Source: Letharia columbiana (taxonomy: Eukaryota; Ascomycota; Lecanoromycetes; Lecanorales; Parmeliaceae). Taken from it: a stretch of 64,000 nt of DNA. The notes under the pieces were generated by a model, which searched no databases, had not been told where the DNA came from, and worked only from the letters and a program-made list of their open reading frames with translations. The DNA lies in the NCBI RefSeq assembly GCF_014066305.1, contig NW_023501043.1:1279377-1343376 (forward strand), in the 5' to 3' direction. The position numbers and the translations under genes are program-made. Positions 32,403 to 43,960 of this stretch are shown piece after piece; positions within the stretch are counted from its first letter, which is position 1, and each line of letters begins with the position of its first letter.

Positions 32403-32861
32403 TTATTCTTATATATTAATTAGAGTTTTTGAAATTTTTAAAACTTTTACGATTTTAGAATTTCAGAGTTTTATAATAAGAGGAATTAATAAATTAAAAT
32501 CGAGAATAGAGTAAAAGTACCTCGAATTCTATTAAAGATATTACTATTTAACTATTTAAGTTCATATTAGATAGTATTCTTAAAAAAGTAAATAAGTTTT
32601 TAATAAGCGATATTTAAATTCCTTATCTTTAAATACTTATAAGATGAAATTTAATAATTCTTTACTTATTTAAAAGCGTAAATTACGTTTTATATTTTAA
32701 AAAAAATTTGAAAAATTTTAATAGAAAAAAGATAAGTTATATTAATACTAAGTTTCTAGAGAATTAATTAATTTTAAATTAATTTAGATTTAATTAATAA
32801 GAACTTAATTTTAATATCTAATATTTTTTTTTTATCTTAATTATTATTATTTATATTTTTA

Positions 32862-35786
32862 TTAGTATATATATATAAGAATAAGATAGAGTTAAGTTAT
32901 AAAATATTAAATTTATATATATAATTAATTATAAATTTATTAGATTTACACTTTTTAATTAAACTATCTAAGATAGCCCGCTAGCTCTTCCGCGTTTTCT
33001 TATTAAAAATTTATATATAGAAAACTTAAACTATTAATTATCTATCTCTTTATAAATATAAATATTTTATAATTTTATAAATTATAAACCTCGCTTTATA
33101 CTTTCTAATAATATAAAAATTAAAAGATTTAATCTACTCTTTATAAAGCGAATTATTATTTAAATATAATTATATAAAACGTATTCGAGATAAAATAAGT
33201 CTTCTCTTTTTTTATATAGTTACGAGTAAAGGCCTATAAATTAATTCATAATTATTTTTTAATTAAGGCTATCGAGTAAATTTGATAAGCGATCTTTAAT
33301 AAGCGATATTTGAGTGCCTCGCCTTTTAATAATAATAAGACTAAATTATAATATTTATTAACTATTAAAAAGCGCAAGTTGCGGGCTATAATCTAAAAAA
33401 AAAATCTAAAAATTTTAATAGAAAATAGTAAATTTATCAAGAGGCTAAAAGTAGAGTAAGAGATTTTTCGATAGTTGCGAATATTAATTTATTTACTCGC
33501 AATAACTTAGTTAATTTAATTAAAGAACGTAGATCTAACGAATTTGTAATTGACTCTATATATAAATTTAAGATTTTATAGTTTAGTTCTATCTTATTCT
33601 TTTATATATACTAATTATTCTTTTACTACTCTATTAATCTATTAATCTCTTAATTATAAATATATTTACTCTCTTTATCCCTCGCGCTTATATTACTAGA
33701 TTTATAAAATTCATATATCTCTTTTATTCGCCTTTTAAAGCTCTTATTAATATCTCTAAATTACTTTTTAGCGAATTCGCTATTACTAATAATCGAGGCT
33801 ATAAGCGAGCTTAATAGCTATTTTTTACTACTTATAAACGAGTTAAAAGACTTTTCGAAAGAGTTTAAACGAATTTATAATTATCGTTTTCTTTTATATA
33901 CTTCTTCTAAATTAGCGATAATATCTTTCAACTTAGCAATACTATTTTTCAAAATACGTTTTTATCTTCTATTTATTCTTTATTATTCTATTTTAAACTC
34001 TTTTAATACGTATTATATTTTAAATATTATTAAGAAAAAGCCTTTAAATAAAAGAAAAACGCTATAAAAAATCTTTTATTATAAGATTTATCAATAATTT
34101 TTTTTATTAATAACTCTTTTAATAGCTTATATTCTTTTAATCTACTTTTTTATTCTTATTTAACTTCTATTTAATCTTTAATAAAGATTATAAACTAGAT
34201 TACGCGTTATTTATATATTATAAAATATATATAATATAACTTAGATTTTATAAATTAGATTTATAATTACTACGATATAATATTATAAAAAGATAAGATA
34301 ATTAAGTAATATTATAATAGCGAAAAGATTAAAGTTAATATATTTAAAATAGATATTAATTAAAAAGTAAACGATATAGAATAAAGTTATAAGGGCGTTA
34401 AAATAAGTATAAATAATTCGATTAGCTTTAATAAGTATATTATTAATTAAATTTTCTATTCTTTAACGCTAGAAATGTTGAATTTTATTAATTATTATAA
34501 AGAATTTCGTCGCTATAGCGTTTACTATAATAATAGAAGCTCTAAAATCTTATAATAGATTATTATTAATTATTTAATCGCTTTTTATATATATATAAAA
34601 TTTAAAAAATAATTACTCTTTATATATTTACTTTAACGTCTTTAAAGAGCGATAAATTAATTTTAAATTAAATCTATATTATAAATAGTATTTAAGATTA
34701 ATCTATAATATAATATAACTTTCTCTTAATCTCGTTTTTTATATTAACTTTATTAGATATAGCTATTATAATTATATTAATTAGATACTTTATTATAAAA
34801 TAATTATAATTCTTAAAAGTATTAATATCTATATTAACGCTCTTAAATTAATATTTTAGATAAAACTAGATCGAATCGAAGGTCTCTCTATTAAAATCTG
34901 ACTAAAGCTAAAGATTTCGCTCTTATATAGATACGTATAAGAAAGATTAAACTTATATACTTTCTTTATATAAGTAAAGTATCTTAAGTAGCTATATATA
35001 TAATTAAAGAAAATAAGATATTAAATATATTCTAATATTTTATTTAAAATAAATAAAAAATAGATAAATTTTTATAAAAGAGATTAGAATTAGTAATACA
35101 TTAGCTATATTTACTAGTAGCTATATTAATATTTCTAAAAAAGATAAAAGTAATCGCTAAATAGATTATCTAAATAATTTTTTTAAATTAATACTTACTC
35201 GTTAATATATAATTATATAAATTAATTCTCTAGAGATAATTAAAGAAAACTTTTAAATTAAAAGTATAAAAGAGTAATTAAAAAGTTTAAAAATATAAAT
35301 ATAATAGAAGAATTAAAATATATTATAAAGATAGCGAAGAAAAGAGAAGTAAGAGTTTTAATCTTAATTTAAAGAGATTAAGTAAGATTTCTCTTATAAA
35401 TATATATACTATCTATATAGTAATCTATAATTACTCTTTATAATTCGAGTAAAAGCGTATATAAATAAATAATTAATTAATTAAAATTAATATCTAAAAG
35501 ATAAAGATTAATTTAAATATTCGAGACTATAAATTATTTTATAAAAATCTATAATATTATAATTTATATATTTATAATTACTTTATTTTAAATAAGATCG
35601 CTATTATTTAAAAGGGTAATATTAATAATCTATTAAGTTTATTTAAGATTAAAGATATTTTAATAGAGACTTAAAGTAATAAGAATTTTATATTTTATAT
35701 TAATATTTAATCTCTATATCTCTATACTATTCTTCTATCTTTCTATTTAACGAATAATTATAATATATTTATATATTTAATATAGA
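32862..35786 (+). mobile_element. Helitron-like larger element, copy E, RIP-mutated, with long decayed gene on the minus strand
   Basis: It starts A|TTAGTATATATATA and continues as a mutated copy of 7874-8110. It is interrupted by a short member (33223-33614), then continues with the decayed coding region seen in opposite orientation at 5270-6240, extending to about 35000 or beyond. The gene would read from the far end back toward 32862. Stops are everywhere. I could not identify Rep, helicase, tyrosine recombinase or DDE motifs. The 3' limit is arbitrary: the next family end (35787) belongs to another copy. Confidence 0.45.
33223..33614 (-). mobile_element. Helitron-like short element, RIP-mutated (392 bp)
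   Basis: From CGAGTAAAGGCC to TATATATACTAA followed by T, nested inside copy E. It has a single internal module. Confidence 0.8.
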
Positions 35787-36720
35787 CGAGTAAACGTCTA
35801 TAAATTAAATTTATAATTAGTTTTTTAATTAGAGCTATCGAGTAAATAAATAAACGATCTTTAGTAGACGAACTTTAATAAGCGATATTTAATAATATAT
35901 AAAATATTTCGACTAAGATTATAATTATTTTTAAAAGTAAATATTTAATAATATTATTGAATAATAGCTAATTTTAGAATAGAAGATATTTTTTAACGAA
36001 AAAAAACTCTTTATATAATATTAAGTAATAAGAATATCGATATATATAGTTTTTAACGCTTTACTTCTCGACGCTCTACTTTTTAATACTCTACTTTTTA
36101 ACTTTTTAATATATTTATATTAAAATTAATAATATTAATCTTCTTATCTCTTTTTAAGAGAGTTTAATTATAAAAGAAAATAAATATTAAAATTAAAATA
36201 TTAGATAAGAAAAATAATTTAAATATAATTAATATAATTGAATTAATAAGAAGTAAGAATAATCTAAATTTAAATTAATCGAATATAAATTATAGATAAT
36301 TAAGAAATCTTAGAGAGCGATTAATTCTACTCTATTAATAATTACTATTAAAATATATTAATTATCTATTAATATTAAAAGCTTAGCGAATAATTCTAAT
36401 TATAAATAATTAAAAGATAATAATAGAGCTTTATAGACGAAAGCCACGATATTTATTAAATTTAGTTTTATAAAAATAAAAATAAAGAAGATTATAAATA
36501 TATTAAATGTATATTTCTTTCTTTTTAAATATTTATAATACTTAATCTTCTAAATATATTAATATATATATAAAAAAAAGAGAGAATATTAGACGATAAT
36601 ATAGAATTAAGAAAGATATAAATTATATTTATTATAAAATAATCTAAATTTTTAATTAATATAAATTAAACTCTAGATGTTTATAATATTAATTATTACT
36701 TTTTTTAAAATTTATCTATA
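35787..36720. other. RIP-mutated DNA with a truncated Helitron-like 3' end
   Basis: Opens with CGAGTAAACG and about 110 bp of family sequence (to near 35890), then becomes unassigned AT-rich DNA. No matching 5' terminus found before the next copy. Confidence 0.5.
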
Positions 36721-37157
36721 TTAATATATATAATAGAATAAAATAAATTTAAATTTAAAGATATTAAATTTATATATATAGTTAATTATAAATTTAAGTT
36801 TATTACGCTCTTTAATTAGACTAGCTAAATTATCGCGAATAAATAAATTAATATTTATAATTATTAAAATCTTCTTCTTCTTATTTCTCTTATTAAAAAA
36901 ATAGATATAGATTATTAATATATAGAATAACTTTTTTATCTTCTATTAAATTTTAAAGATTTTTTTTATAATTTTAGAACGAAATATAGGCTTTTAGATA
37001 AAGAAGAAATATTTATATTTAATCTTATAATTATTAAAGTATAAGAAATTTAAATATCGCTTATTAAAGTTCGCTTATTAAAGATTACTTATTAAATTTA
37101 CTTAATAACTCTAATTAAAAAAAATAAAATTTAATTTAATTTATAGATCTTTACTCG
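36721..37157 (+). mobile_element. Helitron-like short element, RIP-mutated (437 bp)
   Basis: From TTAATATATATAATAG after A to TTTACTCG before T. One module. Block order as in the clean copy at 41005. Confidence 0.8.
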
Positions 37158-37333
37158 TTAAATATATTAGTCGGAAAAAATTATATAATATAGTATATTA
37201 ATCTATTATAATATACTATAATAAGATATATAATATTAAGATTTATATAATTTTATATCTAATATAATATAAAATCTTAGCGATATATATTACGATATAA
37301 TATATTTATAATATTATATTATAGTATAATATA

Positions 37334-38373
37334 CGAGTAAAGGTCTATAAATTAAATTCATAACCATTTTTTTTATTAGAGCTGTCGAGTAAATTTTAAT
37401 AAGCGATCTTTAATAAGCGATATCTGAATTCCTTATCTATAAATATCTATAAGACTAAATTTATAAATTTATTTCTTTTCTAAAAGCCCACATTACGATT
37501 TAGAATTTAAAAAAAAAATTAAAATTTTAATAGAAAATAAAAAAGTTATTTTAAAATCAAATAATATATATCTGATTAGAGCTATTCGGATGTCGAGCGA
37601 ACTTTAATAAGCGATATTTGAATTCCTTGCGCTTTAATAATCATAAGACTAAATTTAGAAATACTTTTTTTATATGAAAGCTTATATTTCGTTCTACAAT
37701 TTAAAAAAAATCTTAAAATTTTAATAGAAAATAGAAAAGTTATTTTATATGTTAATAACGTATACTAATTTTTTTAATAGTTAACGTACACCTATTTTTT
37801 TAATGATTGCGGACGCTAATTAATTTATTCGCGATAACTTAGCCGATCTAATTAAAGAGCGTAGCTCGTTATATTAAAAATAGAATTCAATGTAAGAGAA
37901 AATCAACTATTAAATCTCGGGATTATTATATAAAATTTTATATTATAATTTAGAGAGAATAGTTTAAATAGCTATTAGAAGCTTCTAGAAAATGAAGCTA
38001 TACAAAAATCGCTTAATAGTAAACCCAATTGCCATGCCTAAGCTCAACTACCATACTATTAATCGTTTTCTTAGAGTCTATATATCTCGTAGTCTATAAG
38101 ATATAGAATCTATCTACTTATTAATAAACACTTAATTAATAGCATTTTATCCTTCTTATAGAAGCTTCTTTAGCGAGTTTTCGTTCTAATGAAATCGCTG
38201 TTATGTAATAGAAAGATAGAAAATATGAAATTTTTAATAGGGGATTATTTAGCGTCTATATTAAATTCTATTTTTAATATAACGAGCGTAGCGAACTCGA
38301 ATTTATAATAAACTATATATATAAATTTAAGATTTTTAAGCTTAGCTTTATCTTATTCTATTATATATACTAA
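37334..38373 (-). mobile_element. Helitron-like short element containing a MITE
   Basis: From CGAGTAAAGGTC to TATATATACTAA. Without the 420 bp MITE it is 620 bp and carries two modules, separated by GCTATTCGGATGTCGAG. Confidence 0.8.
37866..38285. mobile_element. 420 bp MITE with about 24 bp TIRs
   Basis: The ends TCGTTATATTAAAAATAGAA and their complement bound the element. GCGTAGC occurs on both sides (37859-37865 and 38286-38292), and the host family sequence has it once, so the duplication is 5-7 bp depending on where the TIR starts. The interior retains CA/TG and ordinary words near 37990-38060, and has no gene. Confidence 0.85.
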
Positions 38374-40506
38374 TATATAAGATATCTCGATTAGAATTTC
38401 TATATTTAGAAGTATAAGTATTTATTCTAGTTATTATTCTAGCTAACGACTAATCGTATCTACTTTTATTCGATATACTATCGTAGCTATTACTACTATA
38501 ACTATTTTTATTATAGCTACTACTACTATAACTACTATTATTATAACTATTACTTACTATTATAACTATTATTATTATAGCTAATATCGAAATATAACTC
38601 TCGTCTATTTTAGCTATTATATTTTAATCTCCGCGTATCTTAATTATTATATTTTTTAGCTATCTAATTTTATACTATATTTAACGTCTAATCTCGAAGA
38701 GGTTTTAGAGAATTAATTCGTTCGTTTTATATATTATATATCTAATATTTTAATAGCTATTACTACTATAACTACTATTATTATAACTACTATTATTTAT
38801 TATTAAAATAGTCTATTATTATATAATAGCTATAATAGTAATAATTATAATAGTAATAGTTATAATAGTAATAGTTATAACTAGAATAGCTACTTATACT
38901 TCTAAATATAGAAATCTTAATATAAATATTTTATATATATATTATTTCATAATATAATACTATAGATATATTATATCGTAATATATATCGTTAAGATTTC
39001 GAATTCATATTAGAAAAATAATATAATATTCGACTCTATTTATATTATAGTCGAATACGATATAATATTACTTAATATAAAATATCTTATAGAATATATT
39101 ATATCTTTTCGATTAGTAAAGAAGATTATTTTAGAGATTAACTCTTCTAATTATATTAATAAAAATATTCTTTTTTAATATAATAATTAATAAATACTTT
39201 ATTTAATAGTCTTTTATAATAAAAATTTAGTTCTTATCGAGTATAATTATTAAATTTATAATAAGAAATTATTAATAATTAATCGCTATCTAGAATATTA
39301 GTAATTTGAATTAAAATATATAAATAATTCTTTTTAAATCTTTATTAATTATAAAGAACAAGTAAAGGCCTATAAATTAAATTTATAAAGTTGAATTTTT
39401 CTAAGTTAAATCGAATTTTAGTTCTAGTTCTAAATTAAATCGAACTCTAATCGCTTACTATACGTTTTTAATCTACTTTTATTACTATAAAATTAATTTA
39501 ATCTATATAATATATAGATATATATATATAAAGAGAGACGCGCTAAGATTTAATTAGAAAGGTATATTAAGTATAGAGAATTAATCTATAATAATTACCT
39601 ATAAAAAATAGAGAAAGACTATATTCTTAGAGTAAGAAGTATTAAAATATTAAAAAGAAATAAAGATAACGTGCTAACTAGTAATGTGAATCTCATAATA
39701 TCTTCTATCGTAATAAAATCTTTCGAATAATAAAATAGCTATAAATATTAAATAGTTCTAATTTATCTAAATATATATCGTTTAATATTTCTTCTATAGA
39801 GATCTAATTAACTATAATAATAGATTTTTCTTTTATAACGTTATTATAGTAATATACTATATTAAGATAATAAGAATAATAAATTAAATTATAATAATAT
39901 TCTTCGCTTACTAAGTAATAATTTAATATAGAATTAGAGATAGTATATAACGTAATATCTTAAAGAGCTAAGTCGTATTCTTAACGATAGTAATCTTATT
40001 ATTACTTAGTTTCTCCGTAGTATTCTCTATAGTATTCTTTATAATATTCTTTATATTCGCCTATTATAATTTTTTCTCTTATTTCTTAATATAGTAAAGA
40101 TAATAAGCTAAATTATAATAATATTCTTCGCTTATTAAGTAATAATTTAATATAAAATTATAAAGAGTATATAACGTGGGATCTTAGAGAGCTAAGCCGT
40201 GTTCTTAATACTAAAAATCTTATTACCGCTTAATTTCTTTATAATATTCTTCATATTTACCTATTATATTTTCTCTTCTTACTTCTTCTTTTATAGAGTA
40301 TTAAATTAAGTAGCTAGCTAAGTAATTAATTAAATAATTAATTAATATAACGTAAGATCTTAGAGAGCTAAGCCGTATTCTTAACGATAATAATCTTCTT
40401 ACTACTTAATTTCTCCGTAGTATTCTTTATATTTATCTATTATAATTTCTTCTCTTACTTCTTCTCTTATAGAGTATTAGACTAAATAGAAAAAGATATA
40501 TCTTAA

Positions 40507-41830
40507 AAGATATCATCGCTAATTTAAGAGGAGTATATAGAAAAGAACATATTTATTTAAGCTCTTTTAAAGAGTCTTTTAGCGCGTTTATAAGTAATAG
40601 TAGATAGCTATTAAGCTTGCTTACGGCCTTAATTATTAATAGTAATAAATTCGTTAAGAGATAATTTAAGAGCGTTATTAGAGGCTCTAAGAGGCGAGTA
40701 AAAGAGATATATATACTTGAATCGAACGCGTTTAGTGTAACTATAATATTTGAATATTAGTTTAATCTATTTATTACTAGTTTAAGAGAAGTATATAAAG
40801 AAGAATATATTCGTTTAAACTCTTTTTAAGAGTCTTTTAATACGTTTATAAGTAGTAGTAAATAGCTATTAAACTCGCTTACGATCTCGATTACTAATAA
40901 TAGCGAATTCGTTAAAAGATAGTTTAAGAACGTTAATAGAAGCTCTAAGAGATAAGTAAAAGAGATATATATATCTAAATCGAACGCGTTTGATATAACT
41001 ATAATCAGTATATATAATAGAATAAGATAGGGCTGAGCTTGGAAACCTTGAATTTGTATGTGCAGCCAATCATCAATTCGGGTTCGCTACGCTTTTTGGT
41101 TAGACCGGCTGAGTCATCGCGGGTAAATAAATTAGCGTCCGCAACCATCAAAATCTCGCCCTCCCGCGCCTCCCTCATCAAAAAAATAGGTGTACATTAT
41201 TGACACATAGAATTACTTTTTTGTTTTCTATCAAAATTTTGAGATTTTTTTTTAATTTTTGAAGCGCTGTTTGTGCTTTCCGAATTTTTAAGATTTTTGA
41301 AATTTGGTCTTATAATTATTAAAGCGCAAGGAATTCAAATATCGCTCACCAAAGATCGCTCACCTACTTACTCGATAGCCCTAATTAAAAAAATGATTAT
41401 GAATTTAATTCATAGGCCTTTACTCGTATTTGAATATTAATTTAATTTATTTATCGCTAGCTTAAAAGAAGTATATAGAGAAGAACGTATTCGTTTAAGC
41501 TCTTTTTAAGAGTCTTTTAATACGTTTATAAGTAGTAGTAGATAGCTATTAGACTCGCTTACAACCTCGATTATTAGTAATAGCGAATTTATCGAGAGAT
41601 AATCTAGCTCTAAGAGGCGGGTAAAAGAAATATATGTACTTAAAACGTTAAGTAACCTTTAAGCGAGGGGTATCGAAGACGATTATATTTATATTAGTAA
41701 AATTAATAGAATTAATAAAGTAATAAAAGAATAATAACTATATAAATAGATAAAAGAATTATTATTTAATTTCGAACGCGTCTAATATAACTACTATAAC
41801 TATTATATTTAAATATCCATTTAATTTACT
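40507..41830. repeat. About 265 bp block in three tandem copies
   Basis: Each copy runs from an AGTATATAGA(A)AAGAA block through GTAGTAGATAGCTATTA and GCGAATTC/TTCGTTAAGAGA to GAACGCGTTTAGT and TATTTGAATATTA. The copies lie at about 40507-40780, 40785-41450 (containing the short element) and 41455-41830. Copies B and D show it once. Confidence 0.7.
41005..41426 (+). mobile_element. Helitron-like short element, least mutated copy (422 bp)
   Basis: It starts TCAGTATATATAATAG after A and ends CATAGGCCTTTACTCG before T. The flanks ACTATAA and TATTTGAATATT join to the sequence found uninterrupted at about 40742 in the neighbouring tandem block, with no target duplication. A palindrome (ATGAATTTAATTCAT) lies 10-12 bases inside the CTCG end. 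No gene and no terminal inverted repeat. It keeps CA/TG, so it is young or too short to be mutated efficiently. Confidence 0.85.
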
Positions 41831-42108
41831 AATAGTAGATTAAATTTTATTATTTTTATAGCGTTAGAAAGCGCATACTAAGCTCTATAATTTACGAAAT
41901 TATAAAGAAATAATATTTATAGAGAGCTAGTTATTTCAGAGTGTAAAACTTCTATATATAAATTTTTAATAAGAGAGCTTAAAAGAACTAGCGAGCTAAC
42001 TTAGTTAGTCTAGCTAAAAGGCGTAATAACCTTAAATTTATAATCGACTATATATATAAATTTAGGATTTTCTAGTTTAGCCCTATCTTATTCTATTATA
42101 TATACTAA

Positions 42109-43150
42109 TTAATATATTTTATTAGAAGAAGAAATCTTAGTCGACGCTAGACTCGATAATTAGCTATATTATTAAAATTAATATAAAGATTATTTATCGA
42201 TATAAATTTTAAAATATTAAAATAAATATATTTATATATATAACTAGATATAAATTAATTAATTTTAAAAATAAATAATTACGCTAATAGTATTAAATAA
42301 TTCTTATTTTCAATCGATAGAAATTAGATAGCGAATATATTAATATATATATAATCTATAACGCTATTTACTATAAGATAATAGAAATTAATAAAAAGAA
42401 TAATTATTATATAGAAATTTATAAGACTATTACTAAGAATAAGAATAAGTTTTTAGAAATTACTTTTTATAAATACTTTATATAATATAGAGTACTTTAT
42501 TATAAGAATTATTTATAGATATCTAATAGTATATATATCGATATTATTCGAAAGATATATAATTAATTATTTTATAATTATTCTAAGATAGTATATATTT
42601 ATAAATTATTTAAAAGAGAATATTATTAATAAGATATAAAGACGATAATAACTATCTATATTTAAAATTACTATATCTATTAAAAAGCTAAAGTATCTTA
42701 TAATCGAGTATATAATTTATTATAATCTCTATTAATTCTATAAAAATAATAATAAAATATATTAATTAACTTCGTAATAGATTTATCTTTATTTAATAAT
42801 TATAATATTATCTAGATAGTAATTAATATATTTTTTAAAAAATACTATTATATAGTTTATTTTAATAATAATAAAGATATTATCGCTAAAAAGATAATTA
42901 ATTTATTATTTAAAGAAGTATTTTATCTATATAGTCTATTAACCTCGATAATATTAAATTAAAATCTTTAATTTATAATTACTATATAGAAATCTTTTTA
43001 TAAATAACTCGATATTATATTTAAGCTATTAATAGCTTTTTACTCTAGAATTAATAAATAGATTAAGCGAGTAAATTAGAATATAGAGCGTTATCTTTAA
43101 ATATATTATAATTATATATTAAATATCTAGATAAAATAATTATTAATTAA
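42109..43150. other. RIP-mutated AT-rich DNA, unassigned
   Basis: No element ends or protein motifs recognised. Typical CA/TG depletion. Confidence 0.6.
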
Positions 43151-43420
43151 GGAGCGGCTGCAGGCGGCTTGACGATTGCGTGCACAACCTGGACAAGCGT
43201 GATTGACATGCCAAGACTAAAAGAGGAAATTATGCGTTTTTTCCTTACTAACAAAGTCATTGCTCGTGATCTATCTTGCGCTGGGAGTGGTTAGAAAGCA
43301 AAAAGTCGACCAGGCTATTGCACACCGAGGAGACCACAATTGCGAGCATGGGAGAAGGCGCTATGTCTCCAGACCACATCAATATAAAGAATACAATTAT
43401 AACCTTCCGTATTGTATATT
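43151..43420 (+). other. Small island of ordinary composition with a partial open frame
   Basis: 270 bp of unmutated sequence between decayed tracts. The frame 43151-43294 is open for 47 codons to TAG (43292-43294), with no start at its left edge. It reads like the 3' end of a gene: an Ala/Gly stretch, then Thr-Trp-Thr-Ser-Val-Ile, then a Lys/Glu/Arg segment. I do not recognise it. The sequence is not repeated elsewhere in the window, so it may be single-copy host DNA or the remnant of one more element. Confidence 0.35.
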
Positions 43421-43784
43421 CGATTATAGCAAGTATTAAATCTTAGCTTAAAATAAATGTAGAAGAAATAGATTATTAAAACGAGAAGTCGTCTAGTTTT
43501 AATAAGATAGTAATAAATAAGAAGTATCTTTTTAATTATATATAGAAAGTGAAAATTAAACGAGTAGAAAGTATCTCCGTCGTCTACGTTATTAGATATA
43601 TATATTTCGAATATTAGAATTTACGTATAATCGAGAGATATCGACTACGAAGAAGAAGTAATAGTAATTAATAGCTTTAGTTTTAAATAGATAATAGATA
43701 CGAGTAATCGAAGCGATAGAATAAAGTCGAAACGCTAGATATATAAGTCGTAGAGATAATTAAAAGAAAATTAAAGATAAAAAA
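43421..43784. other. RIP-mutated DNA upstream of gypsy element 2
   Basis: AT-rich with several CG words (for example TCGTCGTCTACG-like stretches near 43575). No identification. Confidence 0.5.
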
Positions 43785-43960
43785 TAATATTATAATTTTA
43801 ATCGTCTTACTTATATTATAGCCTAATTAGACTTAGCGTACTAAGAACTTTCGATCTTTCTACTCTACTATAAAATCTATACTCATAATAATTTCATATA
43901 ACTAATATTCTCTCTATACTATAATAAAGAGTTATTATATATATTATTAAATTTCTAATA
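43785..43960 (+). repeat. 5' LTR of gypsy element 2 (176 bp)
   Basis: It aligns with the reverse complement of 8812-8995 and with the split 3' LTR. Start and end are mutated from TG...CA to TA...TA. Confidence 0.75.

Larger units (their letters stand above)
37167..39116. mobile_element. RIP-mutated fold-back element with two further nested insertions
   Basis: The left arm starts TTAGTCGGAAAAA (37167) and the right arm ends TTTTCGATTAG (39116), with TA on each side. Both align with the clean copy at 30076-30972 after C-to-T and G-to-A changes. The central 15 bp repeats survive as ACTACTATAACT-type runs at 38470-38580 and 38760-38890. It is interrupted at 37334-38373 by a Helitron-like element, which itself contains a MITE. 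Confidence 0.75.
39359..42108 (-). mobile_element. Helitron-like larger element, copy C, complete ends, RIP-mutated
   Basis: The 3' end is CAAGTAAAGGCC (39359) and the 5' end is TATATACTAA (42108), flanked by A and T in the expected places. 39400-39850 is a mutated reverse copy of 3420-3830. 39870-40500 is three mutated units of the GCGGAGAACACT repeat. 40507-41830 is a triplicated coding-like block, and 41830-42108 matches 7874-8110. This copy links the spared halves A and B into one element of about 2.3 kb (excluding the nested short copy at 41005-41426). Confidence 0.75.

Noticed and set aside
38470..38890. CRISPR-like regular short repeats
   Set aside because: These are RIP-mutated 15 bp minisatellite units of a fold-back element. 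There are no unique spacers, and the context is eukaryotic.
40869..41069. Minus-strand 66-codon frame
   Set aside because: It spans the junction between copy C and the short element at 41005, so it is a chance fusion.
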